From Tieghemostelium lacteum (lineage: Eukaryota; Evosea; Eumycetozoa; Dictyosteliales; Raperosteliaceae), in assembly GCA_001606155.1 (NCBI GenBank), contig LODT01000037.1, positions 1,364,001 through 1,428,000 on the forward strand: a stretch of DNA of 64,000 bases, given 5' to 3'. Positions 54,403 to 64,000 of this stretch are shown in pieces; the stretch's first letter is position 1, and every line of letters begins with the position of its first letter. The notes under the pieces are model-generated. The model saw nothing but the letters and a program-made list of their open reading frames with translations. It did no database searches and had not been told where the DNA came from. A program made the translations under genes and the position numbers.

Positions 54403-55188
54403 ATGATATATTCCAAATTTAAAGCAATAACAGTTTGTGCTGTTGCATTGAGTTTAGTAGGTTCAGCAATGGGACAAACTCAATCAGTTAGTTACCCATC
54501 TACTATCGATCCTACATATATGAACAATATGTTTTCAAATTTTAATAGTCTCTATGGTATTACATATCCAGATCAGGTTGCATCGACATCCTCTTTCAAC
54601 ACTCTAAATAGTAGAGCTGTTTCCAACGGTCAGTATAACATGCAGAGATCAGCAACAGGCTACAGAAGAGGTATCAACGTCTACAGTGGTACACCCTATG
54701 ATACCATGGCAGCAGGTCACTTAGGTGGAAATTACCAAGGTCTTCAAAATTTCAATGGAACCAATCAATATGAAAGTGATCACAAGATTCGTGGTGGTGC
54801 ATTAGCAGGTATCATTGTAGGTTCAGTAATTGGTGGTTTGTTAGTCATTGCCGGTCTAATTTCCGCTTTCTTAGCTTGGAGAGCACATGAAAAGAGAAGA
54901 CGTTCAACATTGTATGCTGATTACCGTTCCAATTACAGACCAGAGCCTAAAGATTCTCTAAAGGACCATGTACCAGGTGAATACTACCGTGAATCACATC
55001 GTCAAATGATCACTCCAGTCTATTCTAAAGAGGCTTTGGCATCTTCAGAATACAGAAAAGATCATCAAATCACCTATCGTGATGGTACCAAACAAACTGA
55101 AACTGTAATTCCAAGACCAAATAATAACAATGAATTCTATAACCAACAAGATCACTATGAAAATCCACCACATCTTTACAGAAGATAA
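54403..55188 (+). CDS. Single-pass membrane protein, family not recognised
   Basis: 261 residues. Signal peptide (residues 1-24, ending SAMGQ), a Ser/Asn/Tyr-rich ectodomain of about 105 residues without cysteines, then a glycine-zipper transmembrane helix (GGALAGIIVGSVIGGLLVIA, about 131-158) and a basic stop (HEKRRR). The 95-residue cytosolic tail is rich in Tyr, Arg and Asp, with several Tyr-containing segments (YRSNY, EYYRES). The Gly-rich helix suggests packing as a dimer or with partners. One exon. Possible roles include surface signalling or adhesion; no homologue recognised. Confidence 0.7.
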   Translation: MIYSKFKAITVCAVALSLVGSAMGQTQSVSYPSTIDPTYMNNMFSNFNSLYGITYPDQVASTSSFNTLNSRAVSNGQYNMQRSATGYRRGINVYSGTPYDTMAAGHLGGNYQGLQNFNGTNQYESDHKIRGGALAGIIVGSVIGGLLVIAGLISAFLAWRAHEKRRRSTLYADYRSNYRPEPKDSLKDHVPGEYYRESHRQMITPVYSKEALASSEYRKDHQITYRDGTKQTETVIPRPNNNNEFYNQQDHYENPPHLYRR

Positions 55189-55400
55189 TAGTATTTATAA
55201 TAACTTTTAAAATTTATATTTAAATAAATTATTTTTTTCATTTTCAATATTAACATATATACTTCATCAACATTCCTAAAAAAAACAAGTATCTGTTTAT
55301 TAAGTTTCTTTTAGATATTCTATTTTCATCTTGTGTTTATCTTCATTTTTGATTTTTAAAAAAAATATTTTTTTTTGAAATTATTCATTTATTACCAAGT

Positions 55401-56943
55401 ATGTCAACGGTTTTTAATGAAGATGAAGAAAGAGCACTACTTGATGGAGATGTTATAGAAGGAAAGGAATTGATGGTTATTGAAGAAAATGATGATACAA
55501 ATGAAAATAACAATGAGGATGTAGATGATAATGTAGATCAAATAGACGATGAAAATGGAGGTGAAGAGGAAACTTATAGTGATATGGAAAGAAGAAAAAA
55601 GAGAGCACAGAGAAAAAAAGAAAAGAGGGAAAAGAGAGCTAAAAGAAAAGAAAAAAAGAGACAACAGCAAACTGAAGAGGAGGAAATTCCTCAACAAGTA
55701 AATGAAAATATTGATGAGGAACTAAACTCTGAAGATGATGAAGTTGAAGAAGAAGTTAAAGAGCTAATCAAACCTCCTTTGAATCTAGTACATGTAAATG
55801 CTAAAACTATACCACAGAATTCACATGTATGTGTTTTTCAGATATCTAACACCACACACAATGTATTTATAAAACTAACTAAATTCAAATAATATTCAGA
55901 TAATGAAATTAAAATTATTGAATATTTTAGGTATTCAACCTAAACCATTTGATCCTTCGACTTATGATGACGATGAAAGTGAAGATATTGTACAGGATAG
56001 AAAATCATTTAATTTAGAGTCAGTTATCAGATGGAAATGGGGATTGGATTCCAATGGTAGACCAATAAAGGAATCTAATACCAGATTAGTTCAATGGTCC
56101 GATGGATCATGTCACTTGTTCATTGGTAGTGAGTCTTTGGAGTTAAAAGAACACGAATTAAATACTGAACAGTTTTATGTATACTCCTCACACGACGGTT
56201 TCATTGAATGTGAAGGTAAAGTAAATTCACGTGTAACCATAAGACCCACAAACATCAGATCTAAAGTGCATCAAAGACTGAGTAAAGATATACAAGATAA
56301 GACTAAAAAAGTTGGAAAGATTAAATCGGTTCAAGCTGGTGACCCAGAGACAGAAAGACTTAGAAAGACACTCACTGACGAACTTGCAAAGAAATCTAGA
56401 AGATCAAGTTCTGCAAATTCTATAAACTCGTATTTGGAGGGTGACGATAATGACTCTCCTAGTAGATTTAAATCCACTGGTAGATCTGCTAGACAGTCTA
56501 CTAAATCCACTAGTACAGCTTCAAGAAAGAAATCTCAATCTACGTCACCAGGAAAGAGAAAGTCTTACGACGACTATGACGATGACGATGACTATTCTGA
56601 TAGTGATGATAGTGACTATGATGACGATGAAGAGGATGAAGATAATGATTTTATAGTTGATGACGATGAAGAAGTCTATGATGATGAAGAGGAGGAAAAT
56701 GATGAATTTATAAATTCTAATCCAAAAGGTTCATCAAGTAAAAAGAGAGACAGAGAGAATCCATCTGCATTGATGGATATTAAAAAATCACAACAACAAC
56801 AAAAAGATTCACCAAATACTAAAAGTAGCAGTAACAATACTAAACCATCTCAAACCATTGTAGAGGAAGATGATGATGAACTTACAAGAAAACAAGTTAA
56901 AAAACACAAAAAAATTGTAGAAACAGGTTCAGATGATGAATAA
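55401..56943 (+). CDS. leo1: Paf1 complex subunit Leo1
   Basis: Nuclear elongation factor travelling with RNA polymerase II and promoting histone modification. Exons 55401-55826 and 55900-56943 (GTATGT donor, CAG acceptor, phase 0) give 489 residues. An acidic and Lys/Arg-rich N-terminus leads to the Leo1 core: LLNILGIQPKPFDPSTY, SVIRWKWGLDSNGRPIKESN, TRLVQWSDGSCHLFIGSE, and RVTIRPTNIRSKVHQRLS (human Leo1 has EPRPFDP, NTIRWR and IVKWSDGS at these places). The C-terminus is Asp/Glu/Ser-rich and disordered, as usual. The intron was placed by phase and by continuity with the KLPNFLSVEPRPFDP-like segment. Confidence 0.92.
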
Positions 56944-57645
56944 ATTATAATAATAATTATAATAATGAAAAATATTAACAATAGTTTTAACCCCCTTAAT
57001 TAATACATATCCTAACATCACACACCAATATTCCACACACTCACTACACTTTTTTCCTAAAATCATGTAGCCATATTAATCTCAGTAGATAATAAATGAG
57101 AAACATCTAATGTTCAATTATTATATAAAATAATAATTATAATTTATAAATTATAAAAAATCAATTTAGATTTATAATAACTAGTTCTGTTCTCAATTTC
57201 CAACCACCCATTTAGCGGAATCTGTATTGTGTGTAAAAGAGTTAATATAGCAATACACAACTGATTGATTGACATAACCATACTCACTCACACAATCAAC
57301 ACACTACATAAAAAAAAATGATACACTAAATATTTTTTAGAATATTAGCATACCCACATTTCACACCTTATTTTTTAAAAATCACCCCACACACCACACT
57401 ACTGAAAATTGGTGTAAATCTTAATTGTATTGGTTGTATAGATGTTTATATTATGGTAACTACTACCCTACTCCAATTCTATTTATAACTCAGATGTTTT
57501 CATTGATTCATTCAACTACTCTTTTTTTTTTTGTTATTATTTAAATCAAATTTGATATAATTCACTTTTAACATTATTATAATAATTTAATATAAATTGA
57601 TTTAATTGGCAATAAGAGTTCTCTATAGAATTTATAGAATTTCAA
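56944..57645. promoter_or_regulatory. Spacer with repeated CA-rich elements
   Basis: About 700 bp between leo1 and the first THH1/TOM1-like gene. Several C/A-rich stretches (57021-57050, 57283-57302, 57383-57400 with CACCCCACACACCACACT) are set in A/T-rich DNA and resemble GBF G-boxes. No gene or RNA recognised. Confidence 0.4.
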
Positions 57646-58720
57646 ATGTCAACAAATAGTGTAACTGAAGATACAACAATGACCTCTTCAGAGGTTGCTG
57701 AAATTAATGATATGTTAGATGAAGCCATTATAGATTCATACAAAAGAACATTTCAAATTAGTTTTCCACCCTTATTTATAGTTTTTATCTTATGTTTAAT
57801 TAAAAGTATTCATGTATTTAAATTAGAAAAATCAAAAACTGTAAATTACCTGAAAGAAATAATTCATTTTATTATTACATTTTATTATTTTGGTAAGTTC
57901 TTACTGACCATCACTTCAATTAAATCTATATTGACATTTATTAATAATCTCTATTTTATATTTAGTATACACCATTTTATCATTATCATTATATTTACAT
58001 TACAAAGATGAACCAGCATCAGAATATATCAAATACTATAATATTACCTTCTTTTTCAATTGTTTTACCAATTTGATATTTATAACAATATTTTTATTGT
58101 TATTTTTATTTTGGATTGGTATTTATTCAGATGTATTTGAAATTAAAAGAGGTAATATTCTAACTGGTAATACTAGACCTATATTTATTGGTGTGATGGG
58201 TAGTTATTTTCTCATTTGGTTACTTTTCATTGTGGCACCATCAGGTTGTTATACACTAAAAGTCAGAATGATGATTGAAAAGGTGTTCTATTGGTGTGAA
58301 ATTGTTATATTTACTCCAATTATAATAGCATTATTGGTATACAGTTTCATTATTCTCATTCACTATAGATTCCTAATTAATAGACCTAACCAAAGACTTA
58401 GACTATTCTTGTCTGGTATCATCTATTGCAGTCTTTGTCTATTCTTTTTCTACAGTCATGCACCATATCCAACAATGAATGCTGAATTTGCAAATTTCTT
58501 GTACTATTACAATGGTAATGAATATATATTCCATCTCATTATCCTTCATATTCTATATTTTGTCTATTATGATTGGGAATGCTATATCATCAGACTAAAG
58601 AACTTCCTTACAGGTAAATCAACTGATGGAACATCTTCCAATTCTCAATCAGGAAGAATTTCAAACACCTCTCAAAACCATAACACTTCAACAACTTTAG
58701 GAGGAAGTAATGAACCTTAA
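57646..58720 (+). CDS. THH1/TOM1-like seven-helix membrane protein, copy A
   Basis: Exons 57646-57892 and 57966-58720 (GTAAGT donor, phase 1) give 333 residues. An acidic N-terminus of about 35 residues precedes about seven helices. The diagnostic segment FWIGIYSDVFEIKRGNILTG, followed by NTRPIFI, matches the W-x-x-I-Y...RP-x-(F/Y) region of THH1/TOM1/TOM3 proteins. A Ser/Asn-rich cytosolic tail ends the protein. In plants these proteins sit in vacuolar membranes and help tobamovirus replication; their cellular role is unclear. A paralogue with the same core lies at 60976-62097. Family placement is moderate. Confidence 0.72.
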
Positions 58721-59033
58721 TTAAATAAATATTCAATATAAATTAATTTTGTATTTTATCAATTATGAAATGTCATTTGTTAATTTTTAAAATTTAAAAA
58801 GATTCTTTACATGAATTACAAAAAAGGATTTTAGTTGGCGAAAGATTGTGATATTTTTTTTTTTAATAAATTTATAAGATATTTATAAAATTTGTTTAGG
58901 GGAACGAGCTACAACTCGGTATTGCTTCTCTTCTCTAAGATTCCATGCTAATATCTTAGATATTTTAAATTTATAAATAGGTTTTAAAATTTTTTATTCA
59001 AATCATTTAAAATTTAATTAATTAAATATAAAC
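58721..59033. other. Short spacer
   Basis: 313 bp, A/T-rich, with one GC-richer patch (58895-58945) of no recognised type. Contains the promoter of the first small secreted protein. Confidence 0.4.
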
Positions 59034-59687
59034 ATGATCAAATCTTATTTATTTATAGTGGTATTAGCACTGATATGCAATAGTGTAATATCAACAAACT
59101 TACAAAGTAGCAGTAGTGAAAATGTAGAAAGTATATACAATAATTTTATATTGTTTCAAGATGATGAATGTGAAAATCCATTAGGAGTCTATTACAGTGG
59201 TATCTTTGATACTTGTTTCTATTTCCCAGAGGGTTTCCTACCATTTAGTTTTATAGTAAAAAAGGTTGATAAAAATACAGTACAATTTAATATTTTTGAT
59301 CCATCAAGTAGTTGTTTTGATAGTGCTCCTTTGAATTCAACAGATTATGATGTGTTCAGTTGTAAACTTGCTGGTGATGCTGTTAATGAATTCTATCAAG
59401 TCTCTCAAACTCCTATTGCCAATCCCTTTATCAGTGGTGTTGCTCTTACAATTACTGATGAGAACTCAAATGTTGTAGGTCTTGTTAACTATCAAAACAA
59501 TACCTTTATAGGTCCAATTGATAATTCCTTTGTCTCCTACCAATACTATTGTGACCAGTACAATACACCACAATTAACCTACTGTTTTACTGAAAACTGG
59601 GGACCATTAATCACTAAATGTTCAACCTATCCCCTGCAAACACAAACCAACGTATATAAATTAACCCTAACTCCAAGTTGTATATAA
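59034..59687 (+). CDS. Small secreted protein, local family copy 1
   Basis: 217 residues. Signal peptide (residues 1-20, MIKSYLFIVVLALICNSVIS), then a compact Cys-containing domain with aromatic, Asn and Gln content (ECENPLGVYYSG, VQFNIFDPSSSCF, SYQYYCDQYN). The C-terminus ends CSTYPLQTQT and TLTPSCI. No membrane anchor. It shares this layout with the next gene (YYCD, a Trp-Phe/Gly segment, a final TPxC), so they are tandem duplicates. Family not recognised; looks dictyostelid-specific. Confidence 0.68.
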   Translation: MIKSYLFIVVLALICNSVISTNLQSSSSENVESIYNNFILFQDDECENPLGVYYSGIFDTCFYFPEGFLPFSFIVKKVDKNTVQFNIFDPSSSCFDSAPLNSTDYDVFSCKLAGDAVNEFYQVSQTPIANPFISGVALTITDENSNVVGLVNYQNNTFIGPIDNSFVSYQYYCDQYNTPQLTYCFTENWGPLITKCSTYPLQTQTNVYKLTLTPSCI

Positions 59688-59944
59688 ATACAAATAAATA
59701 AAAACCCTCATCCCATTATTTAATCTATCAACTATTATTATTACTAAAGTAATGTTATATGATACTTATCGAAAGAATTATAATGCCAAAAATCATATTG
59801 TATTTTTAGGGATTGAAGTGTTGGATATTTCTAATTTTTGTCATGAGAAGATATTTATTTTCAAAAATCAAAGTATTCGGTTTTGATTCCAATCTTAATC
59901 CTATAGAAAAAGATTACAACGAAATATTATCAAAAAATACACAA

Positions 59945-60574
59945 ATGAAACAAACAACAGCAATAATAGTAATATTAATAGTGATTGTAAATGCTCTCAT
60001 TGGAGCAACTCAATTTATAAATTTTGTACAGTTTTATAACAGAAAATGTGAATCCTTTGCAAATTCTGGAAGTGGTTTCAGTGTAGTACCTAATCAATGT
60101 ATAGATAATGAATTTATGCCATTTAATTACTTTGTAGAAGAACCAACATCTACTAGTGTACTTTTAAAAATCTACGATAACTCTTATTGTCAAGATAGCA
60201 ATCTAGTATACACTAACAGCTATACCATGGATACTTGTACAACTGCTGACTATGATGATTCTAATTTAGAAATGTTCTATCAAATTACCGAGTCATCTAC
60301 TATACCACCAATGCTCAATGGAACACTTGCATTGGTATTCACTAATAGCAGTAACGACATCATTGCTCAAACCTACTATGGTAACAATACTTTTGTATAT
60401 GTTCTAGGAGACCAAAGTCAAACTGCATACAATTACTATTGTGATGGTCCTTCTCCCTATTTCTTTGTTTGTAATACATGGTTCGCAGGTGAACAAGGAA
60501 CAAAATGTACTAATCCAGAGATTATAACTTCATCAACAAATAACAATATTCAAATGACACCAAAATGTTTCTAA
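59945..60574 (+). CDS. Small secreted protein, local family copy 2
   Basis: 209 residues starting at the Met at 59945, which opens a signal peptide (MKQTTAIIVILIVIVNALIG). The open frame extends upstream, but that part lacks a good start and has no counterpart in copy 1. Matches copy 1 at KCESF, VLLKIYDNSYCQDSN, MFYQIT, NTFVY, YNYYCDG and the terminal MTPKCF. Three to four cysteine pairs are likely. Secreted, function unknown. Confidence 0.66.
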   Translation: MKQTTAIIVILIVIVNALIGATQFINFVQFYNRKCESFANSGSGFSVVPNQCIDNEFMPFNYFVEEPTSTSVLLKIYDNSYCQDSNLVYTNSYTMDTCTTADYDDSNLEMFYQITESSTIPPMLNGTLALVFTNSSNDIIAQTYYGNNTFVYVLGDQSQTAYNYYCDGPSPYFFVCNTWFAGEQGTKCTNPEIITSSTNNNIQMTPKCF

Positions 60575-60975
60575 ACACATACACACACACACACACACAC
60601 ACCACCGTCATCATAGTCATATCTAAAAATAAAAACATTATTTATTAAATTAATTTGGAAATTTAAATTTAACCAAAAAGCAAGTATAAATCACAGTTAT
60701 TATCAACATATCTCCTCCTGTTGTTGTTTTTAACCAAATTTATAAAAATCATAACTGAATCACACCCCATATTCCCCACTCACACAATGAATCTATTTTT
60801 ATCACTGTATTTTTAATATTTTATATGAAGTTATAAAACAAGTGTTAAGAGTGTGAGTTTTTGTGATATACATATACACATTTAAAAAAAAAAAAAAATC
60901 CTCCAACCAATTAATTTATATTTATTTATATTATATCAATTGTTCTATATAGTGAAAACCATTGTCTTTAACAAA
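60575..60975. other. Spacer with an AC dinucleotide repeat and CA-rich elements
   Basis: 400 bp upstream of the second THH1/TOM1-like gene. Holds an (AC)11 microsatellite at 60581-60602 and a C/A-rich G-box-like cluster at 60761-60787. No gene recognised. Confidence 0.5.
60581..60602 (+). repeat. (AC)n microsatellite
   Basis: Eleven AC units directly after the stop of the second small secreted protein gene. Confidence 0.9.
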
Positions 60976-62097
60976 ATGCCACCAGAAATAGCTAGCTACC
61001 TTATAGCAGCACTGATATATTTAATATCAATGACATTGACAATTATCAAAATTATTTATATAATTATAACCAAGAAATTCACCAATACCTGGTTGAAAGA
61101 AGGTATTCATATCAGTTTCTTTTTCTATTTATTGGTTAGATCTATATCATTTTTTTCTATATTCCACATGTCAATCAATCAACAGAATACGGATAGTCGT
61201 GCATCATTATCATTGTTTTTCTATATTATTGGTAAATTCTCAAAGATATTTTTAGTAAATGCCTACAGTTTACTTATATTGTACTGGGTTGGTATTTATA
61301 TGGATGTTTTTGAAATTAGAAAAGGAAATGTTTTTACATCTGTTACCAGACCAATTTATATCATCAGCATATCTTCAGTTTGTTTCATCGAATTCCTATC
61401 ATTTTTAGCTCTCTTTAATGTATACTATCTTCAAACTAGACTAAAAATTGAATTAATGGAATATTATTATATAACACTACTTCTATTATCATTATCATGT
61501 ATATTCATCTCCTACAATGTTTATTTATATATATCACAAAAATCAAAAGTAAGTTTAAATGTATTCAATACTTATTTAATATACATTCTAATTAATATTG
61601 GTAAAAACTAATAGCAAAATATTAGAATATTTACAAATGGTATAATTGTAACATTTCTCATTGTAATATTTTCAATATTTACAATTAATAATGTAAATAA
61701 CTCAGAGATTATGAACAAGGCAACCAATTGGATTAATATACTATTTATGAATTTTCTATGTCTTTTTGTAATGTTTTATGTATACAATGACCTTCAACCA
61801 TTTTATAAAAGGTTATTTGGAAGATTTGTTAACTTTAACAGTTCAAATAGTGCTAAATTGTCAAACAATTCACAACAAGCACAAGAACTAAGTGAAAAGA
61901 AATATGGTAATCCAAACTCCTCTGCAAATGACCAACAAACTATACAATCAATATCTATAAATGAACCTCTATCTTCAATCCCTCCACCTTCACCAACACC
62001 ACAACTTGATGAAAATGTTTTAGTATCAACACCAAATGTACCAAATAACAACAAAGAATTAGATAATGATAATAGTACCATTCATATTGATTGTTAA
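60976..62097 (+). CDS. THH1/TOM1-like seven-helix membrane protein, copy B
   Basis: Exons 60976-61548 and 61615-62097 (GTAAGT donor, phase 0) give 351 residues. About seven helices; the core LYWVGIYMDVFEIRKGNVFT, followed by SVTRPIYI, parallels copy A. The splice is confirmed by alignment: SQKSK joined to QNIRIFTNGIIV matches copy A's NQRLRLFLSGII. The intron positions differ between the two copies. The tail is Ser/Asn/Pro-rich (about 80 residues) and cytosolic. The start is the Met that opens the first helix (MPPEIASYLIAALIYL). Confidence 0.72.
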
Positions 62098-62131
62098 AAA
62101 ATAAAAGAAATCAATATTGTATATATTTATT

Positions 62132-64000
62132 TTAAACTAATAAAATAGTGGTTGTTTCTCTTGCAAGGTTTACAAGTTCATTTTTAATATTTAATAGGTT
62201 ATGTTTTGAGAGTTCATTGTCAATCCATTTCCATGCTTTTTTAGTCAACACTGATGTTAATTCGGATTTATAAGAATATTCTTTTTCTAGATGAAAAAGA
62301 ATTACCAAAGTCACCCATACATTTGTTAGATTCACTGGTAGTATGTCTGGCTTTTCTTGAATTTTAAAAGACTTCGTTTCATTTGTCCAACTTCCATTGG
62401 CTTTTTGTAACTTTAATATTTTCATTAATGGATCTGTTTGTGTATTATTTTTAATATTATTATTATTATTATCAACTCTCGTATTTTCAGCTCTGGCTAT
62501 ATCAAATGTAGAATAACTGTTTCCACCTCTACCTCCACCTCCACCTCTTTCACATTTGATATTCCTTTTTTTAATTGAATGATCATCACGCATAGATTTT
62601 CTAATTGAAACATTACTGTCATCTCTTCTTCTTGAATCATGACTGACATCTCTTAAGAAGTTTCTTGAAAAACTATCCTTTCTTAATCTTCTTGAATCAT
62701 CAAAAATACTTTTTCTAATTGATCGGTCTTTTGAAGTGTATTCTGGAATTATTATTTGTTTCATAGTTTCTGCAGTTGGTGTACTAGAAACATTTATAAC
62801 GATAAATGATGTGTATTTTGATGATATTTCATAGAGTTTACTAATTTTGATAATTTCATTTTTCAAGAGTTCAAGTTGTAGTGGATCTTCTGGTTTTTGA
62901 TCTTGTAAATGTTTTATACATTTATATGCACAAATACTGTGAATGTAATTGTCTTTGCTCATACTAGCATCTGTAAAATCAATGGTTATAGGATAGGATA
63001 TCTCTTGTCCAGTTGGTAATATTGCATTGAATGTTACAATGTGACCCTTTAGTGATTGTTCTGAAATATCATTTGAATTAATAATACCATAACCAGTAAA
63101 TCTCTCCCCATTGAAAACAGGTCTTGAATAGTTCATTGGTTGTAAGACCTTCAGGCCATTCCAATCAATTCTGATATTCGAAATGGTAGGTTCCATAGAT
63201 GCACTTAAAAATTCCATTACTTCCATTTCTAGATTCTCAATGTTTGTAATAATTTTATATTTTCCTCTTGATACCAATGAGAGTGATTTAACTAGATCAT
63301 CATCAACGTCATTACCAATACCCAATGTGAATACTCTGGTGCTGAAATAATTTTGTCTTACTATTTCAACAAGGGTTAATTTTTTGTTTACAGCACCATC
63401 AGTGAGAATGAATATCTGTCTGGGATAGATTGGATCATAAGTCTGTTTAAAAATCATTTCTAAAGGTGTCAGTAGATTGGTACCTCCTAAATCTGCATTT
63501 AGATTTGATATCATATCAGATGCAATCTTTAGAGTTTCGTCAGAATACAATTGAGGTCCATCAGGAAAGAGTAAATTGTGAGATGTACCAAACTTTATGA
63601 TTTGGAATTTTTGATTTTCATTCAGAGATCTTAAGATAATTTCCATTGCAGATGCCACGTTCTTTATAGGTTGACCATCCATACTTCCACTGCAATCCAA
63701 TAAGAATATATATTCACTCTTTTGTTCTAAAAACTCTGATCCCAAATTATTAAATTGGGGATAGAAATTTAAACCAACACCAAAACTTTGAGTGGCTGGA
63801 TTGTATTCAATACTTGAACTAGGTCCATTTTCATGATGAACTGGTTTGATTTCAACAAGAAAATGATTATCATCGAATCCTGAATTTAAATAAGAATTGA
63901 ATTTCAATTGTGCTTGTTTTCTGTCATTTCTGTAAACAACTTCTTTGTTGTTTTGAAATAATAAAAATGTGTGTGGTTGCTCGTTTATAGTATCTATAGA
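62132..64000 (-). CDS. VIT/VWA-domain protein, N-terminus outside the window
   Basis: The frame stays open to the right edge, so the start and most of the VIT domain lie beyond it; about 622 residues are visible. A von Willebrand A domain has an intact metal site (LLDCSGSMDG with DxSxS, GGTNLLTPL, and FILTDGAVN). Linker strands follow, then IDFTDASMSKDNYIHSICAY and a helical part typical of VWA5A/inter-alpha-trypsin-like proteins. Basic Arg/Ser-Asp repeats (about 400-465) and a Gly run come before a C-terminal domain (LQKANGSWTNE, NLTNVWVTLVILFHLEKE, KAWKWIDNELS) also found in vault-PARP-type and dictyostelid VWA proteins. Intracellular scaffold or metal-dependent adhesion role; partner unknown. 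Confidence 0.85.
   Translation of the reverse strand, partial: SIDTINEQPHTFLLFQNNKEVVYRNDRKQAQLKFNSYLNSGFDDNHFLVEIKPVHHENGPSSSIEYNPATQSFGVGLNFYPQFNNLGSEFLEQKSEYIFLLDCSGSMDGQPIKNVASAMEIILRSLNENQKFQIIKFGTSHNLLFPDGPQLYSDETLKIASDMISNLNADLGGTNLLTPLEMIFKQTYDPIYPRQIFILTDGAVNKKLTLVEIVRQNYFSTRVFTLGIGNDVDDDLVKSLSLVSRGKYKIITNIENLEMEVMEFLSASMEPTISNIRIDWNGLKVLQPMNYSRPVFNGERFTGYGIINSNDISEQSLKGHIVTFNAILPTGQEISYPITIDFTDASMSKDNYIHSICAYKCIKHLQDQKPEDPLQLELLKNEIIKISKLYEISSKYTSFIVINVSSTPTAETMKQIIIPEYTSKDRSIRKSIFDDSRRLRKDSFSRNFLRDVSHDSRRRDDSNVSIRKSMRDDHSIKKRNIKCERGGGGGRGGNSYSTFDIARAENTRVDNNNNNIKNNTQTDPLMKILKLQKANGSWTNETKSFKIQEKPDILPVNLTNVWVTLVILFHLEKEYSYKSELTSVLTKKAWKWIDNELSKHNLLNIKNELVNLARETTTILLV

Noticed and set aside
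58890-58950. GC-richer patch that might be a tRNA
   Set aside because: No cloverleaf, no GGTTCGAATCC-type B box and no paired acceptor ends.
61549-61614. Two separate membrane-protein genes split by adjacent stops at 61609-61614
   Set aside because: The stops fall inside a GTAAGT...TAG intron, and the spliced protein aligns with copy A.
1-64000. Transposons, LTR elements or viral insertions
   Set aside because: No reverse transcriptase, integrase, transposase or capsid-like frame, and no long terminal repeats, were seen; the only large repeats are host gene duplications.

Overview
The window is AT-rich nuclear DNA from a dictyostelid social amoeba; the species cannot be named from sequence alone. 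The evidence is short introns (about 50-120 bp) with GTAAGT/GTATGT donors, poly-Asn and poly-Gln tracts written as AAT/CAA repeats, A/T-homopolymer-rich spacers, and a gene set typical of the group: secreted EGF-repeat proteins, F-box-like leucine-rich-repeat (LRR) families, a diacylglycerol kinase with three C1 domains, RasGEFs, an RWP-RK factor and chloroquine-resistance-transporter homologues. I see 36 gene loci: 34 look intact or cut by the window edge and 2 are broken copies. No rRNA, tRNA, CRISPR array or transposable element could be supported.

Layout. 1-12.7 kb: tail of a coiled-coil (perhaps kinesin-1) protein, palmitoyl-protein thioesterase, an F-box/LRR gene and a broken divergent relative, an NAD-dependent reductase, histone acetyltransferase Hat1, a seven-helix membrane protein and mitochondrial-type cysteinyl-tRNA synthetase. 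13.7-25.7 kb: a five-copy LRR region interrupted by dgkA; the four head-to-tail copies at 18.1-25.7 kb include one recent broken duplicate. 25.8-35 kb: a small secreted protein, a PAQR/hemolysin III receptor, an RWP-RK regulator, then two small spliced genes head to head, LAMTOR3 (Ragulator) and VMA22/CCDC115 (V-ATPase assembly). 35-46 kb: a large RasGEF with helical N-terminal domains, a small coiled-coil protein, a CRT-like transporter, autophagy E2 Atg3 and a RUS/DUF647 protein. 46-54 kb: three secreted, probably lipid-anchored EGF proteins sharing an eight-cysteine module, adenosine kinase, and a secreted CAP-papain fusion lacking the catalytic cysteine. 54-64 kb: a single-pass membrane protein, Paf1-complex subunit Leo1, two THH1/TOM1-like membrane proteins flanking two related secreted proteins, and a VIT/VWA protein running off the right edge.

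Functional themes. Several neighbours act at endolysosomal membranes (PPT1, LAMTOR3, VMA22, CRT-like transporter, Atg3). The 46-54 kb block looks like a cell-surface or extracellular set. Its two least ordinary items are the eight-cysteine module repeated in three proteins and the CAP-papain pseudoprotease. Several gene models were rebuilt here by joining exons on splice sites, reading frame and family alignment; junctions that stay ambiguous are stated.
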